Notes: generated from the sequence alone by a model not told the origin. Positions 45,453 to 54,490 are shown, counted from the stretch's first letter. The stretch is DNA of 57,282 nucleotides from Mycobacterium innocens (GCF_900566055.1 NZ_UPHQ01000140.1:1-57282); one strand, 5' to 3'. Translations and numbers: made by a program.

Positions 45453-46163
45453 ATGACCACGATCGAAATCGACACCCCGGCCGGACCGATCGACGCGCTG
45501 CTGAGCGTCCCCGCAGGAGAAGGTCCGTGGCCGGGCGTGGTCGTCGTGCATGACGCGGTCGGTTATGCCCCGGACAACGAGTCGATTTCCCGGCGCATCG
45601 CCCAAGCGGGTTATGTGGCGCTGACGCCGAATATGTATGCCCGCGGCGGCCGCGCCCGGTGCATCACCCGTGTCTTTCGCGAGCTGCTGACCAAACGCGG
45701 TCGTGCCCTGGACGACATTTTGGCTGCCCGTGATCACCTGCTGGCCATGGCCGAATGTTCCGGCCGGGTGGGCATCGCGGGCTTCTGCATGGGTGGCGGG
45801 TTCGCGCTCATTTTGTCGCCCAGGGGTTTTGGCGCCTCGGCGCCGTTCTACGGCACGCCGCTGCCCCGCCATCTCAGCGACACTCTCGACGGGGCGTGCC
45901 CGATTGTGGCGAGTTTCGGCAGCCGCGACCCGCTGGGTGTGGGTGCGGCCGATCGATTGCGCACCGTCACCCAGGCCAAGGGGATCACCGCGGACATCAA
46001 GGTCTATCCCGGCGCCGGCCACAGCTTCGCCAACAAACTTCCCGGTCAACCGCTCATTCGGGTTGCGGGATTCGGCTACAACGAGACCGCGACCGAAGAT
46101 GCGTGGCGCCGGGTGTTCGCGTTCTTCGGCGAGCACCTGGGTAGCGGAGCCGACGCGCAGTGA
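45453..46163 (+). CDS. Dienelactone hydrolase family protein (Rv2054-like)
   Basis: 236 residues from ATG 45453 (MTTIEIDTPAGPIDAL). The frame is open 24 codons further but without coding character. The nucleophile elbow is GFCMGGG with Cys in place of Ser, as in dienelactone hydrolases. The acid is expected in SFGSRDPLG and the His in YPGAGHSF. It is an alpha/beta hydrolase without a signal peptide, and the substrate is not known. Its stop lies 10 bases before the following secreted gene, so they are probably co-transcribed. Confidence 0.88.
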   Translation: MTTIEIDTPAGPIDALLSVPAGEGPWPGVVVVHDAVGYAPDNESISRRIAQAGYVALTPNMYARGGRARCITRVFRELLTKRGRALDDILAARDHLLAMAECSGRVGIAGFCMGGGFALILSPRGFGASAPFYGTPLPRHLSDTLDGACPIVASFGSRDPLGVGAADRLRTVTQAKGITADIKVYPGAGHSFANKLPGQPLIRVAGFGYNETATEDAWRRVFAFFGEHLGSGADAQ

Positions 46164-46173
46164 GGAGCCGACG

Positions 46174-46761
46174 ATGCATGCTGGGCTGAAGAGCGGCTCC
46201 GCGGTATTCGCTGCGCTGGGGGTTCTGGCCGGGACGGGTGTGCTGACGCGTGGAGCGCCGGCGTCGGCCCCGACATCCACGCTCGTGACGGGCATCGCAA
46301 CCACCGAGGCTGCCGCTGAGCCGTTTACCCCTGGCGAACAGCAGGTTGCCCGGCTGCTGCCCCCTGGCTACGCGGCCGGTTCGTGCACGCGAGCCACCAA
46401 CCCGTTTCCTGCCGCCATCGCCAGCCTGGACTGCACCGACGACCTGCAGTCCGACACGCCGGACTATGCCCGCTTCACGCTTTACGACAATGTGGACTTG
46501 TTGACCGCCGATTTCTATGCGACCGCCGAAAGCATGGCGGTGTCACCGTGTCCCGGGGGCAATGCCTCGCCCGGCACCTGGAATTACGGCTCGAGCCCCG
46601 GCCGTGCCGGCGGCAAGATCGTGTGCGGCAGCATCGAGGACCGCGCTGATCTCGCCTGGACCCGCGACGCTCAGCTGCTCCTGGCCACGGTCAACGGCGG
46701 GCCCAGTCTCAACGACTTGTACCGGTGGTGGCTGCGCTTTGGCGGCTCGACCGAGTCTTGA
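46174..46761 (+). CDS. Secreted four-cysteine protein
   Basis: 195 residues from ATG 46174, with TGAGGAG seven bases upstream. It has a Sec signal peptide (MHAGLKSGSAVFAALGVLAG... with likely cleavage near APASA) and then a globular domain with four cysteines (GSCTRAT, LDCTDD, SPCPGGNASPGTW, KIVCGS), ending with LYRWWLRF. This looks like the extracytoplasmic domain seen in several mycobacterial secreted proteins and kinase ectodomains. The gene at 51570-52079 is a diverged paralogue with the same cysteine pattern. Function unknown. Confidence 0.75.
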   Translation: MHAGLKSGSAVFAALGVLAGTGVLTRGAPASAPTSTLVTGIATTEAAAEPFTPGEQQVARLLPPGYAAGSCTRATNPFPAAIASLDCTDDLQSDTPDYARFTLYDNVDLLTADFYATAESMAVSPCPGGNASPGTWNYGSSPGRAGGKIVCGSIEDRADLAWTRDAQLLLATVNGGPSLNDLYRWWLRFGGSTES

Positions 46762-46778
46762 GTTCCCGCCGGCGGCGG

Positions 46779-47174
46779 CTAGGCTCCAGCCACCCTGAGC
46801 TCAAGTCCGACGTTGTTCTCCATGCCGCCGCGGAGCTTGCTGACAAAGTTGAAGACCTTGCCGAGGATGCCGTACCGCTTGGCGATCGCGTCGTAGACGG
46901 CGCCGGTCTGCGAATCGTCGAGGATGGCCGCGGTGCCCTCGACCGCCTCGCTCTTCGGACGACCGCGCACGTCGCAGATGGCCATTGTCACCCGTGCGGT
47001 ATTGCGGATCCGCTTGACCTTCCACGCCTTTTTCTCGGTGATGACCAGCAGCCGGTCACCGCGGTCCTTGTCCAAGGCGGCCCAGATGGGGGTCGGCTTG
47101 GCCCGGCCGTCTTTGGTGAAAGTGGTCAGCAGGATGTATCGCGCGTTGGCAAGGTCTGCGAAGGTGGGCGTCAC
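46779..47174 (-). CDS. PPOX-class F420/flavin-dependent oxidoreductase (Rv2061c-like)
   Basis: 131 residues from ATG 47174. The split beta-barrel flavoprotein fold is indicated by YILLTTFTKDGRAKPTPIW at the start and WKVKRIRNTARVTMAICDVRG in the middle. These are characteristic of the small FDOR/PPOX family that binds F420 or FMN. It lacks a membrane segment. Such proteins reduce or protect against quinones, biliverdin or nitro compounds, but the substrate here is unknown. It converges with the four-cysteine secreted gene, 17 bp away. Confidence 0.85.
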   Translation of the reverse strand: MTPTFADLANARYILLTTFTKDGRAKPTPIWAALDKDRGDRLLVITEKKAWKVKRIRNTARVTMAICDVRGRPKSEAVEGTAAILDDSQTGAVYDAIAKRYGILGKVFNFVSKLRGGMENNVGLELRVAGA

Positions 47175-47191
47175 GGTGTCAACCTAGCGCT

Positions 47192-47247
47192 GAGCAGACG
47201 CGGAATCGCACGCGAATCGTCATTCGCGTGCGATTCCGCGTCTGCTC
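47192..47247. terminator. Perfect 26-bp stem, 4-base loop hairpin
   Basis: Positions 47192-47217 and 47222-47247 are exact reverse complements (start GAGCAGACGCGGAATCGCAC, loop CGTC). It lies between the start of the PPOX gene and the end of the next gene on the same strand. Without a U-tract it could stop transcription from the upstream exported-protein gene or act as a dispersed repeat. I recall related GAGCAGACGC motifs in other mycobacterial intergenic regions, but I could not check. Confidence 0.6.
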
Positions 47248-47270
47248 GCCGGCGATCCCGCAGCCTGACA

Positions 47271-47699
47271 TCACGGGACCACCCGGTCCTGTCGGACGTC
47301 GACGATCAGGTCGCCGGAGAACCCTCGCGTCGAGCCGGGCTCGACCCGGACAAAGCGGTCCTCGCCTTGGTAGTCGCGCACGCTCAGTGCGACAGCAACT
47401 TTCGCACCCGCCACCACCGCCAAAATGTTGCGCACGGGCAGCCCCTGCGACGGGGTGCCCTCGCCGACCAGGCTCATCGACGGCGTGCCCACCCATGGGT
47501 ACGGTGCGAAACACGAGCGATCTATCAGGTCTGTCAGCGGCTCCGGGCAGCCCACCTCCCAGTGCGCACCCGCCGCGGGGACAGAAGGCGGGCCGGGGTC
47601 GTCGCCGGGGCCGGCCCAGGCCGGCGCCGGCGACCATCCGAGAGCACCGGCGGCCAAGGCAGCCGCCGCGGTGATGACGCGGAAAGGGCGTGTCGTCAT
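47271..47699 (-). CDS. Small exported protein downstream of cobN
   Basis: 142 residues from ATG 47699. A TTG at 47711, overlapping the cobN stop, is possible but less likely. The signal peptide is clear (MTTRPFRVITAAAALAAGALGW, cleavage near APAWA). The mature part has two cysteines (WEVGCPEP, RSCFAPYPW), a short central VAVALSVRDY strand and a C-terminus DLIVDVRQDRVV. No transmembrane helix remains after cleavage. I do not recognise a family. Co-transcription with cobN is likely, with a gap of only 8 bases. Confidence 0.72.
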   Translation of the reverse strand: MTTRPFRVITAAAALAAGALGWSPAPAWAGPGDDPGPPSVPAAGAHWEVGCPEPLTDLIDRSCFAPYPWVGTPSMSLVGEGTPSQGLPVRNILAVVAGAKVAVALSVRDYQGEDRFVRVEPGSTRGFSGDLIVDVRQDRVVP

Positions 47700-47707
47700 C
47701 GGATGGC

Positions 47708-50700
47708 TCAACCTTCCAAATCACCTTCGGTTTCCAGCAAAACCTGGCGCAATCCGTCGAGGGTATCCGGTTGCGGCTGGGCCCACATGCCGCGTCCGGC
47801 CGCCTCCAGTAGGCGCTCGGCCATCCCATGCAGCGCCCACGGGTTGGACTCCGCCATGAACTTCCGGTTCTCGGCATCCAGCACGTAGCGCTGGGTGAGT
47901 TGCTCGTACATCCAGTCGGCCATCACCCCGGCGGTGGCGTCGTATCCGAAGAGATAGTCGACGGTGGCGGCCATCTCGAATGCACCCTTGTAGCCGTGGC
48001 GGCGCATCGCGGCCATCCACCGGGGGTTGACCACCCTGGCCCGAAACACCCGGGTGGTCTCCTCCGACAGCGTGCGGGTGCGGATGGCGTCAGGCCGGGT
48101 GTTGTCGCCGATGTAGGCGGCGGGTGCTTGGCCGGTCAGCGCGCGCACGGTGGCCACCATGCCACCGTGGTACTGGAAGTAGTCGTCGGAGTCGGCGATG
48201 TCGTGTTCGCGGGTATCGGTGTTTTTGGCGGCCACCGCGATGCGCCGGTACTGGCGGTTCATGTCGTCGACGGCTTCTCGGCCGTCGAGGTCGCGCCCGT
48301 AGGCGAAGCCGCCCCAGGCGGTGTACACCTGGGCCAGGTCCGCGTCGTCGCGCCAATTGCGGCTGTCGATCAGCTGCAGCAGCCCGGCACCGTATGTTCC
48401 CGGTTTGGAGCCGAAAATCCTTGTGGTGGCGCGACGTTGGTCGCCGTGCTGGGCGAGGTCGGCCTGGGCGTGGGCGCGCACAAAGTTGGCGTCGGCGGGC
48501 TCGTCGAGGTCGGCGACCAACCGGACCGCGTTGTCGAGCATCGTCACCACGTGCGGGAAGGCGTCCCGGAAGAATCCGGAGATGCGTACCGTCACGTCGA
48601 TGCGGGGCCGGCCCAGCTCGGCCAGCGCAATAGCGGTGAGATCCACCACGCGCCGCGACGCGTCGTCCCAGACCGGCCGAACACCCAGCAGGGCAAGCAC
48701 TTCGGCGATGTCGTCGCCGGCGGTGCGCATCGCCGAGGTGCCCCACACCGACAGGCCCACCGACTGCGGCCACTGGCCATGGTCGTCGCGGTACCGGGCC
48801 AGCAGCGAATCAGCCAGGGCCACACCGGCTTCCCAGGCCAGCCGCGACGGCACCGCCTTAGGATCGACGGAGTAGAAGTTGCGACCGGTGGGCAATACGT
48901 TGATCAGACCGCGCAGCGGCGACCCCGACGGGCCGGCCGGGATGAACCGGCCGTCCAAAGCCTTTAGTACCTGCTCGATTTCGAAAGTGGTGCCGGCGAG
49001 CCGCGGCACCACTTCGGTTGCGGCGAACCGTAGTACCGCCGCGACGTCGGCGTTGTCCGTGAGATGGTTCGCGGCGGCGGGGTCCCAGCCGGTGGCTTGC
49101 AGCGCGGCCACGAGCTTCCGGGCAGCGGCCTCGGCCTGGTCGACCGAGGTGCGCTCGTCGGTGCCGTCGTCGGCCAGCCCGAGCGCCTGTCGCAGGCCGG
49201 GCAGCGCCTGCTCGCCGCCGAACAGCTGGCGGGCCCGCAGGATGGCCAGCACCAGGTCGAGTTCCTGTTCGCCTGCCGGCTGGCGCCCGAGGATGTGCAG
49301 GCCGTCGCGGATCTGGACGTCCTTGATCTCGCACAGCCAGCCGTCGACGTGCAGCAGCATGTCGTCGAACGAATCTTCAGGGGGCCGCTCGGTCAGCCCT
49401 AGATCGTGGTCCATCTTGGCAGCCCGGATCAGCGTCCAGATCTGTTGGCGGATGGCGGGCAGCTTGCCGGGGTCCAGCGTGGCGACACTGGCATGCTCGT
49501 CGAGCAGCTGCTCCAAACGCGCTATGTCACCGTAAGTTTCGGCCCGGGCCATGGGCGGGATCAGATGGTCGACGAGAACGGCGTGCGCCCGCCTTTTCGC
49601 CTGGGTGCCCTCGCCCGGATCGTTGACCAGAAACGGGTAGATCAGCGGCAGGTTGCCCAGCGCGGCGTCGGAGCCGCAGGACGCCGACATGCCTAATGTC
49701 TTTCCCGGCAGCCACTCCAGGTTTCCGTGTTTGCCCAGGTGTACCACGGCGTGCGCCCCGAATCCTGTCTCCAGCCAGCGGTAGGCGGCCAGATAGTGGT
49801 GGCTGGGCGGCAAATCCGGGTCGTGGTAAATCGCGACCGGGTTGTCTCCGAAGCCGCGCGGCGGCTGCACCATCAGCATGAGGTTGCCGGATCGTATACC
49901 GGCAATGACGATTTCGCCGTCGGGATCATTGGCGCGGTCGACGAACAACTCCCCCGGCGGCGGCCCCCAATGGTGTGTCACGGACTCGGTCAGCTCGGCG
50001 GGCAGCGTGTTGAACCAAGCGCGATAGTCCTTGGCGGACAATCGGATCGGGTTGCCGGACAATTGCCCCTCGGTGAGCCAATCGGGGTCTTGTCCGCCGC
50101 GTTCGATCAGCGCATGGATCAGGGCGTCACCGTCGTTCGACTCGACACCGGGCAGGTCGCCCAGCCGGTAGCCGCGCTCGCGCATCGCCTGCAACAAGGC
50201 GACCGCGCTGGCCGGGGTGTCCAATCCGACCGCGTTACCGATCCGGCCGTGTTTGGTCGGGTAGGCGGAAAACACCACGGCCACCCGCTTATCGGCGGGT
50301 GCGACGTAGCGCAGCCGCGCATGGCGGACCGCCAGACCGGCGACCCGCGCGCAGCGCTCGGGGTCGGCGACATAGGAGATCAACCCGTCGTCGTCGATCT
50401 CCTTGAACGAGAACGGGACTGTGATGATCCGGCCGTCGAACTCGGGTACCGCCACCTGGCTGGCGACGTCGAGGGGGCTCAGTCCGTCGTCGTTGTCGCG
50501 CCACTGGTCCCGGGCGCTGGTCAAGCACAGGCCTTGCAGGATCGGGATATCCAGGGCGGCAAGGTGTTCGACGCTCCAGCTGTCGTCGTCGCCGCCGGCT
50601 GAGGCGGCAGCAGGCTTGACTCCCCCGGCGGCCAGCACGGTGACCACCATGGCGTCGGCGTCGACAAGTCTGTCGAGCAGTTCCGGTTCGGCGGTGCGCA

Positions 50701-51283
50701 GCGAGGCGCAGTACACCGGCAGCGCCCGACCACCGGCGTCTTCGATCGCCCGGCACAGCGCCTCGACATATGCGGTGTTTCCGGCCAGGTGTTGCGCGCG
50801 GTAGTACAGCACCGCGATCGTCGGGCCGTCGATCTTGGAGGCGTCAGCGCGCGCCAGTTCACCCCACGCGGGCGTCACCAGCGGCGCGGCGAAACCGTAG
50901 CCCGTCATCAGCACCGTGTCCGACAGAAAGGCGTACAGCTGCCGCAGGTTGTCCACGCCGCCGTGGGCCAGGTAGATGTGCGCCTGCACGACCGTGCCGG
51001 CGGCAACCGTGGACAGGTCGGTCAACTCGGCGTCGGCGGCCTGCTCACCGCTGACCAGCACGGCCGGCACCCCGCTGGCAATCACCACATCGATGCCGCT
51101 CTGCCAGGCGCGGTAGCCACCCAGGATCCGCACCACCACGATCGAGACACCGGACAGCAACTCGGGCAGCTCGTCGTCGGACAGCCGCGACGGGTTGGCC
51201 CACCGATAGTTCTTGCCGCTGGAGCGCGCGCTGATCAGGTCGGTGTCGGACGTCGACAACAGCAGGACGGTCGGCTCAGCCAC
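47708..51283 (-). CDS. cobN: Cobaltochelatase subunit CobN
   Basis: 1191 residues from GTG 51283 (VAEPTVLLLSTSDTDL). A TTG at 51301 would add six residues. The match is over the whole length: YRWANPSRLS near the start, VVFSAYPTKHGRIGNAVGLD, HLGKHGNLEWLPGK with its metal-binding His, and GNLPLIYPFLVNDPGEG. CobN is the large subunit of the ATP-dependent cobalt chelatase of aerobic B12 synthesis, inserting Co(II) into hydrogenobyrinic a,c-diamide. The small subunits (CobS/CobT or ChlI/ChlD-like) are not in this window. No cobalamin riboswitch is visible upstream. Confidence 0.95.
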   Translation of the reverse strand: MAEPTVLLLSTSDTDLISARSSGKNYRWANPSRLSDDELPELLSGVSIVVVRILGGYRAWQSGIDVVIASGVPAVLVSGEQAADAELTDLSTVAAGTVVQAHIYLAHGGVDNLRQLYAFLSDTVLMTGYGFAAPLVTPAWGELARADASKIDGPTIAVLYYRAQHLAGNTAYVEALCRAIEDAGGRALPVYCASLRTAEPELLDRLVDADAMVVTVLAAGGVKPAAASAGGDDDSWSVEHLAALDIPILQGLCLTSARDQWRDNDDGLSPLDVASQVAVPEFDGRIITVPFSFKEIDDDGLISYVADPERCARVAGLAVRHARLRYVAPADKRVAVVFSAYPTKHGRIGNAVGLDTPASAVALLQAMRERGYRLGDLPGVESNDGDALIHALIERGGQDPDWLTEGQLSGNPIRLSAKDYRAWFNTLPAELTESVTHHWGPPPGELFVDRANDPDGEIVIAGIRSGNLMLMVQPPRGFGDNPVAIYHDPDLPPSHHYLAAYRWLETGFGAHAVVHLGKHGNLEWLPGKTLGMSASCGSDAALGNLPLIYPFLVNDPGEGTQAKRRAHAVLVDHLIPPMARAETYGDIARLEQLLDEHASVATLDPGKLPAIRQQIWTLIRAAKMDHDLGLTERPPEDSFDDMLLHVDGWLCEIKDVQIRDGLHILGRQPAGEQELDLVLAILRARQLFGGEQALPGLRQALGLADDGTDERTSVDQAEAAARKLVAALQATGWDPAAANHLTDNADVAAVLRFAATEVVPRLAGTTFEIEQVLKALDGRFIPAGPSGSPLRGLINVLPTGRNFYSVDPKAVPSRLAWEAGVALADSLLARYRDDHGQWPQSVGLSVWGTSAMRTAGDDIAEVLALLGVRPVWDDASRRVVDLTAIALAELGRPRIDVTVRISGFFRDAFPHVVTMLDNAVRLVADLDEPADANFVRAHAQADLAQHGDQRRATTRIFGSKPGTYGAGLLQLIDSRNWRDDADLAQVYTAWGGFAYGRDLDGREAVDDMNRQYRRIAVAAKNTDTREHDIADSDDYFQYHGGMVATVRALTGQAPAAYIGDNTRPDAIRTRTLSEETTRVFRARVVNPRWMAAMRRHGYKGAFEMAATVDYLFGYDATAGVMADWMYEQLTQRYVLDAENRKFMAESNPWALHGMAERLLEAAGRGMWAQPQPDTLDGLRQVLLETEGDLEG

Positions 51284-51569
51284 CCACCATTCGTACCCCA
51301 ATCCCGTAGGACCGTCCCGCGGCGGGTCGCGTAACCAACTCCGCTGTCAACGGAAAAGTGGCTTTCGGTCGGTGGCGGATCTCTCGGTATCGGCAGCGGC
51401 TGCCGGATTGGAGGCGACAAGGCGCCCATTCTGCACGGTTTCTCGAATTGCCAGCCGACCGCAGTCGGATCCTCATTGCGCAGCAGTCGATTTCGACGTA
51501 TCGACATCCGCGGGTGACGCAACCGTCGTCGCAGCCATCACCGCAAGGGCCGCGCAACCAATAGCGCCA

Positions 51570-52079
51570 TCAACCCTTATCGCGCCACCACTGATACAGA
51601 CTGGCACTGTCTTTGCCCTCAACAACGGCGAGTCTGAGTTTGGCATTGTCCGTCCAGATGACCGCATAGTTGCCCTCGACGGAAGTGCCGCACTCGACCT
51701 GACCGGCGGTCTGGCTGGAGTTGCGGTAACTCCACGTGCCGGGAGAAGCGCCGCCGCCCGGACACGACGATGCCACCGTATATCCGCTTCTGCCGGGCCC
51801 CTGCCGAAACTCCGTTGCCAAGTCACTGCCGCTCGCGTAGAGGAGGAACACGCCGTAGGAAGGACCGCCCGGGTCGCTGCTTTGGCCGCACATCACTCTT
51901 TCGAGTGAACCTTCCACCGGGTCTTTCTCTTGGCAATTGGTCGAGGAGAAGCCCTGCGGCAGCATGTCCATCAGCTTGCCCGACGGCGCTGCGGCGCAAT
52001 CGGCGGTGGAACTGAGAACAGCAGCGCCGCTGCACGCCGCAATCGTGATCAACCTGGCAGCGCCAGTGCACAGAGACAT
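51570..52079 (-). CDS. Secreted four-cysteine protein, paralogue of 46174-46761
   Basis: 169 residues from ATG 52079. It has a signal peptide (MSLCTGAARLITIAACSGAA) and a domain with the same order of cysteines as its paralogue: TNCQEK, RVMCGQ, SSCPGGGASPGTW and VECGT, ending LYQWWRDKG. The shared CPGG-x-ASPGTW motif is the clearest link. Its reading direction is the same as cobN, 286 bp upstream of it. Function unknown; it may be a lone ectodomain with a role outside the cell. Confidence 0.72.
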   Translation of the reverse strand: MSLCTGAARLITIAACSGAAVLSSTADCAAAPSGKLMDMLPQGFSSTNCQEKDPVEGSLERVMCGQSSDPGGPSYGVFLLYASGSDLATEFRQGPGRSGYTVASSCPGGGASPGTWSYRNSSQTAGQVECGTSVEGNYAVIWTDNAKLRLAVVEGKDSASLYQWWRDKG

Positions 52080-52592
52080 TCCGACTCCTATCGGCGCAGT
52101 AGCTGAGGCTGTCGGTCAGCAACGGCTCCGAGTGCACACCGCATGCGTCACCGGCCTCATTGGCAAACGATATCGCCGCCCGGCTGATCACAACGGCGGT
52201 TCCGTCAAATGTCCCACCGGCGCCCGTGCAACCACTGCGCGATCACCGACCGGCGATGCCGGCCTGCGCGGGTAACCGGCTCTTCGTCTTGGTTGTCTTC
52301 ACCTGGCGTTGCCTTCGAGGGGCTTGCCGATCTTGGCCCAACCGCTTATGTCGCAACGGTTTCCGAGGCGCCGGGGCCACCACCGCGGCGGCTCCCGGCG
52401 TCTCCGTCCAGCCCCGACCTCGTGATCGTCGATCCGTTGGCCCCGTCGCACCCGCATGAGTCGTTCGGTAACCGGGAAGCCTCCCACTGCGAGAGGCGAA
52501 AACGCCGGAACGCCGAGATATCGGGCCCGAACCGGCGTAGTGTCATCGAGTTAATCCGCTTCACCGATGCCCCGACGACGTGGCAGATAGCA
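52080..52592. other. 513 bp without a convincing gene, upstream of the PE remnant
   Basis: No frame has a start with ribosome-binding site, domain motif and stop in sensible order. One plus-strand reading at about 52315-52490 (FEGLADLGPTAYVATVSEA, then DLVIVDPLAP) has a more protein-like composition and could be a fragment of a decayed gene. The stretch must also hold the promoter of the secreted four-cysteine gene. Confidence 0.35.
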
Positions 52593-52785
52593 ATGTCTTA
52601 TCTCGCGGCGGTCCCCGAGTTATTGGCTTCGGCGGCAACGGATCTATCCGACATCGGCTCGGCGCTGGTCAGCGCGAATGCGGCGGCGGTGGCGCCAACC
52701 ATACCCTGGCGCCCGCTGCCGGTGATGAAATATCAGCGGCCATTACCTCGTTGTTCGCCGGCCATGCACGGATCGCCTCGACCCT
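52593..52785 (+). pseudogene. PE-family N-terminal domain, frameshifted and truncated
   Basis: ATG 52593 opens MSYLAAVPELLASAATDLSD and continues ALVSANAAAVAPT, the classic PE N-terminus. At about 52699-52701 one base is missing and the reading continues one frame over as TLAPAAGDEISAAITSLFAGHA, again standard PE. After FAGHA, at about 52763-52785, the homology ends and the opposite strand becomes the tail of another broken gene. PE proteins are cell-surface or secreted proteins exported by ESX systems in mycobacteria. No PPE or ESX gene is adjacent. The copy is inactive as a full PE. Confidence 0.72.
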
Positions 52786-52978
52786 GGCGGTTTTCTCTGC
52801 CATCCGGGACAGTAATTCAGCGAATTCGGCTTTGCCGCGGTAAGTTCCACCGATCATGCTGTCGCCGTTGACCATCCACTCTGCCGAGTCGTCGAAGACG
52901 TCCAAGGCCGCTTCGAGGTCCCCGGCGCCGAAAGTGTCGTAACCCCTCTTCGTGGTTCTCGATATTCGGATTTGACAT
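52780..52978 (-). pseudogene. NTF2/SnoaL-like gene start, frameshifted and cut by the PE remnant
   Basis: ATG 52978 has AAGGA at correct distance and begins MSNPNIENHEE. An extra G in the run at 52943-52946 then breaks the frame. The next frame reads GYDTFGAGDLEAALDVFDDSAEWMVNGDS and YRGKAEFAELLSRMAEK, the first half of a SnoaL/NTF2-like domain. The second half is gone: the sequence runs into the antisense of the PE fragment. The intact start and ribosome-binding site show this was a functional gene until recently. Confidence 0.62.
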
Positions 52979-53195
52979 CGTATTTCCTTTCGCTCCTTGG
53001 TGTTACATCGCACGACGCACAGCTGGGATCTCGGCGCGGATCGGCCGCCTGTCATCCATGGACGCCGCGTCGGTTCGCCGAAGGCATCCGGAAAGGACGC
53101 GAAGCAGGATGGCGGGGCGCAGCAACCGCGCCGGGGAGTCGACCATCGCGGTGACCCGCATGAACTACGCGGCGACGACGGGATCTCTAAGCCGG

Positions 53196-53316
53196 CGAGG
53201 GGACGCACGGCGGCACGGGCATCGGTCTGCGTGCCGTGCCAGAGCAACACCGTGGGCTGGCTCGAATCGCCGAAGACATCGGCCAAGCGTCCCGGGGCGT
53301 ATTCCACCGTCCGCAT
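53196..53316 (-). pseudogene. Alpha/beta-hydrolase-like N-terminal fragment
   Basis: From ATG 53316 the minus strand reads MRTVEYAPGRLADVFGDSSQ and then TVLLWHGTQTDARAAVRPLA, an alpha/beta-hydrolase start with the HG oxyanion motif. After that the reading loses coding character, so about 40 residues survive. It overlaps no other gene and points away from cobG. The frame stays open much further, but the translation is arginine/proline-rich and unlike a hydrolase. The remaining stretch 52979-53195 shows no gene. Confidence 0.5.
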
Positions 53317-53379
53317 GGACACGGGGGTGCCCAGCCGACGGGGATCCAATCGCGATTGCCGGGGCCGTACCGTGGACGG

Positions 53380-54486
53380 GTGGTCAGGTCTCGCGACACC
53401 GACGCGTGCCCGGGGGCGCTGCAGGTGCACCAGGCCGCCGACGGCGCGCTGGTGCGGGTGCGGTTGCCGGGCGGATGGGTCACCGCGGCGCAGTTGGGTG
53501 CGCTGGCCAGGGCCTCGCGCAGCTTCGGCTCGGGAACGCTGGAGTTGACGTCGCGCGGCAACGTGCAGTTGCGCGGCATCACCGACGTGGCAACGGTCGC
53601 CGAAGCGATCGCCAAGGCGGGCCTGTTGCCGTCGCCGACGCATGAGCGGGTCCGCAACATCGTCGCGTCACCGCTGTCCGGGCGAGTGGGCGGAAACACC
53701 GACATCCGGGACTGGGTCGACGAGCTGGACGCCGCGATCTGCGCCGAGCCCCGGCTTGCCGACCTGGGCGGCCGGTTCTGGTTCAGCCTCGATGACGGCC
53801 GCGCCGACGTCTCGGGGCTGGCTGCCGATGTCGGTGTCCACGTATTCGACGACGGCTGCGCCCTGACGCTGGCGGGCCGCGACACCGGAATCCGGGTCAG
53901 CGATGTCACCGCAACCCTGGTCCGAGTCGCGCTGCGGTTCGCCGAGATCCGCGGAAAGCATTGGCGGGTAACCGAATTGGCTGATCTCGGTGCGCTGCTG
54001 CCCGGAGCGCAACCCGGTGCCGCCTTTCCGCCCGTCACCACCCCGCCGGTGGGCTGGATAGCCCAGGACGACGGCCGCGTGACACTGGGCGCCGCCGTTC
54101 CACTGGGGGTATTGCCCGCCCGGGTCGCCGAGTTGGTGGCCGCGATCGAGGCTCCGCTGGTCATCACGCCGTGGCGGTCCTTGCTGATATGTGATCTCGG
54201 CGAAGCTGTTGCCGACGCCGCGCTGCGGGTGCTGGCGCCGCTGGGCCTGGTGTTCGACGAGAACTCGCCCTGGCTTCGGGTCAGCGCCTGCACCGGCAGC
54301 CCCGGGTGTGCACGCTCGGTCGCCGACGTCCGGGCCGACGCGGCTGATGCGCTCGACGCGCACACTGCCGTGCACCGGCATTTCGTCGGCTGCCAACGGG
54401 CTTGCGGCAGCCCGTTGTCCGGTGAGGTGCTGGTTGCCACCGGGGCCGGATACCGAGCGCTGCGAAACAACGACGCCTTAGGGTGA
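53380..54486 (+). CDS. cobG: Precorrin-3B synthase CobG
   Basis: 368 residues from GTG 53380 ([22 protein letters not shown]), which gives the family-standard N-terminus. Longer in-frame starts run through the hydrolase fragment. It belongs to the nitrite/sulfite reductase family, and its 4Fe-4S ligands are in [11 protein letters not shown] and [10 protein letters not shown] near the C-terminus. The ferredoxin-like half-domain repeats include [15 protein letters not shown]. CobG converts precorrin-3A to precorrin-3B with O2, so the pathway here is the aerobic one. It is the first gene of a cobG-cobH-cobIJ operon, four bases before cobH. Confidence 0.92.
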   Translation: MVRSRDTDACPGALQVHQAADGALVRVRLPGGWVTAAQLGALARASRSFGSGTLELTSRGNVQLRGITDVATVAEAIAKAGLLPSPTHERVRNIVASPLSGRVGGNTDIRDWVDELDAAICAEPRLADLGGRFWFSLDDGRADVSGLAADVGVHVFDDGCALTLAGRDTGIRVSDVTATLVRVALRFAEIRGKHWRVTELADLGALLPGAQPGAAFPPVTTPPVGWIAQDDGRVTLGAAVPLGVLPARVAELVAAIEAPLVITPWRSLLICDLGEAVADAALRVLAPLGLVFDENSPWLRVSACTGSPGCARSVADVRADAADALDAHTAVHRHFVGCQRACGSPLSGEVLVATGAGYRALRNNDALG

Positions 54487-54490
54487 GCGG

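Noticed and set aside
47271..47711. TTG start at 47711 for the exported protein after cobN
   Set aside because: The signal peptide reads better from ATG 47699, and TTG starts are rare. It is mentioned only as an alternative.
51302..51569. Cobalamin riboswitch upstream of cobN or cobG
   Set aside because: I looked for a B12-box-like core in 51302-51569 and 52979-53379 and saw none. No riboswitch call is justified.
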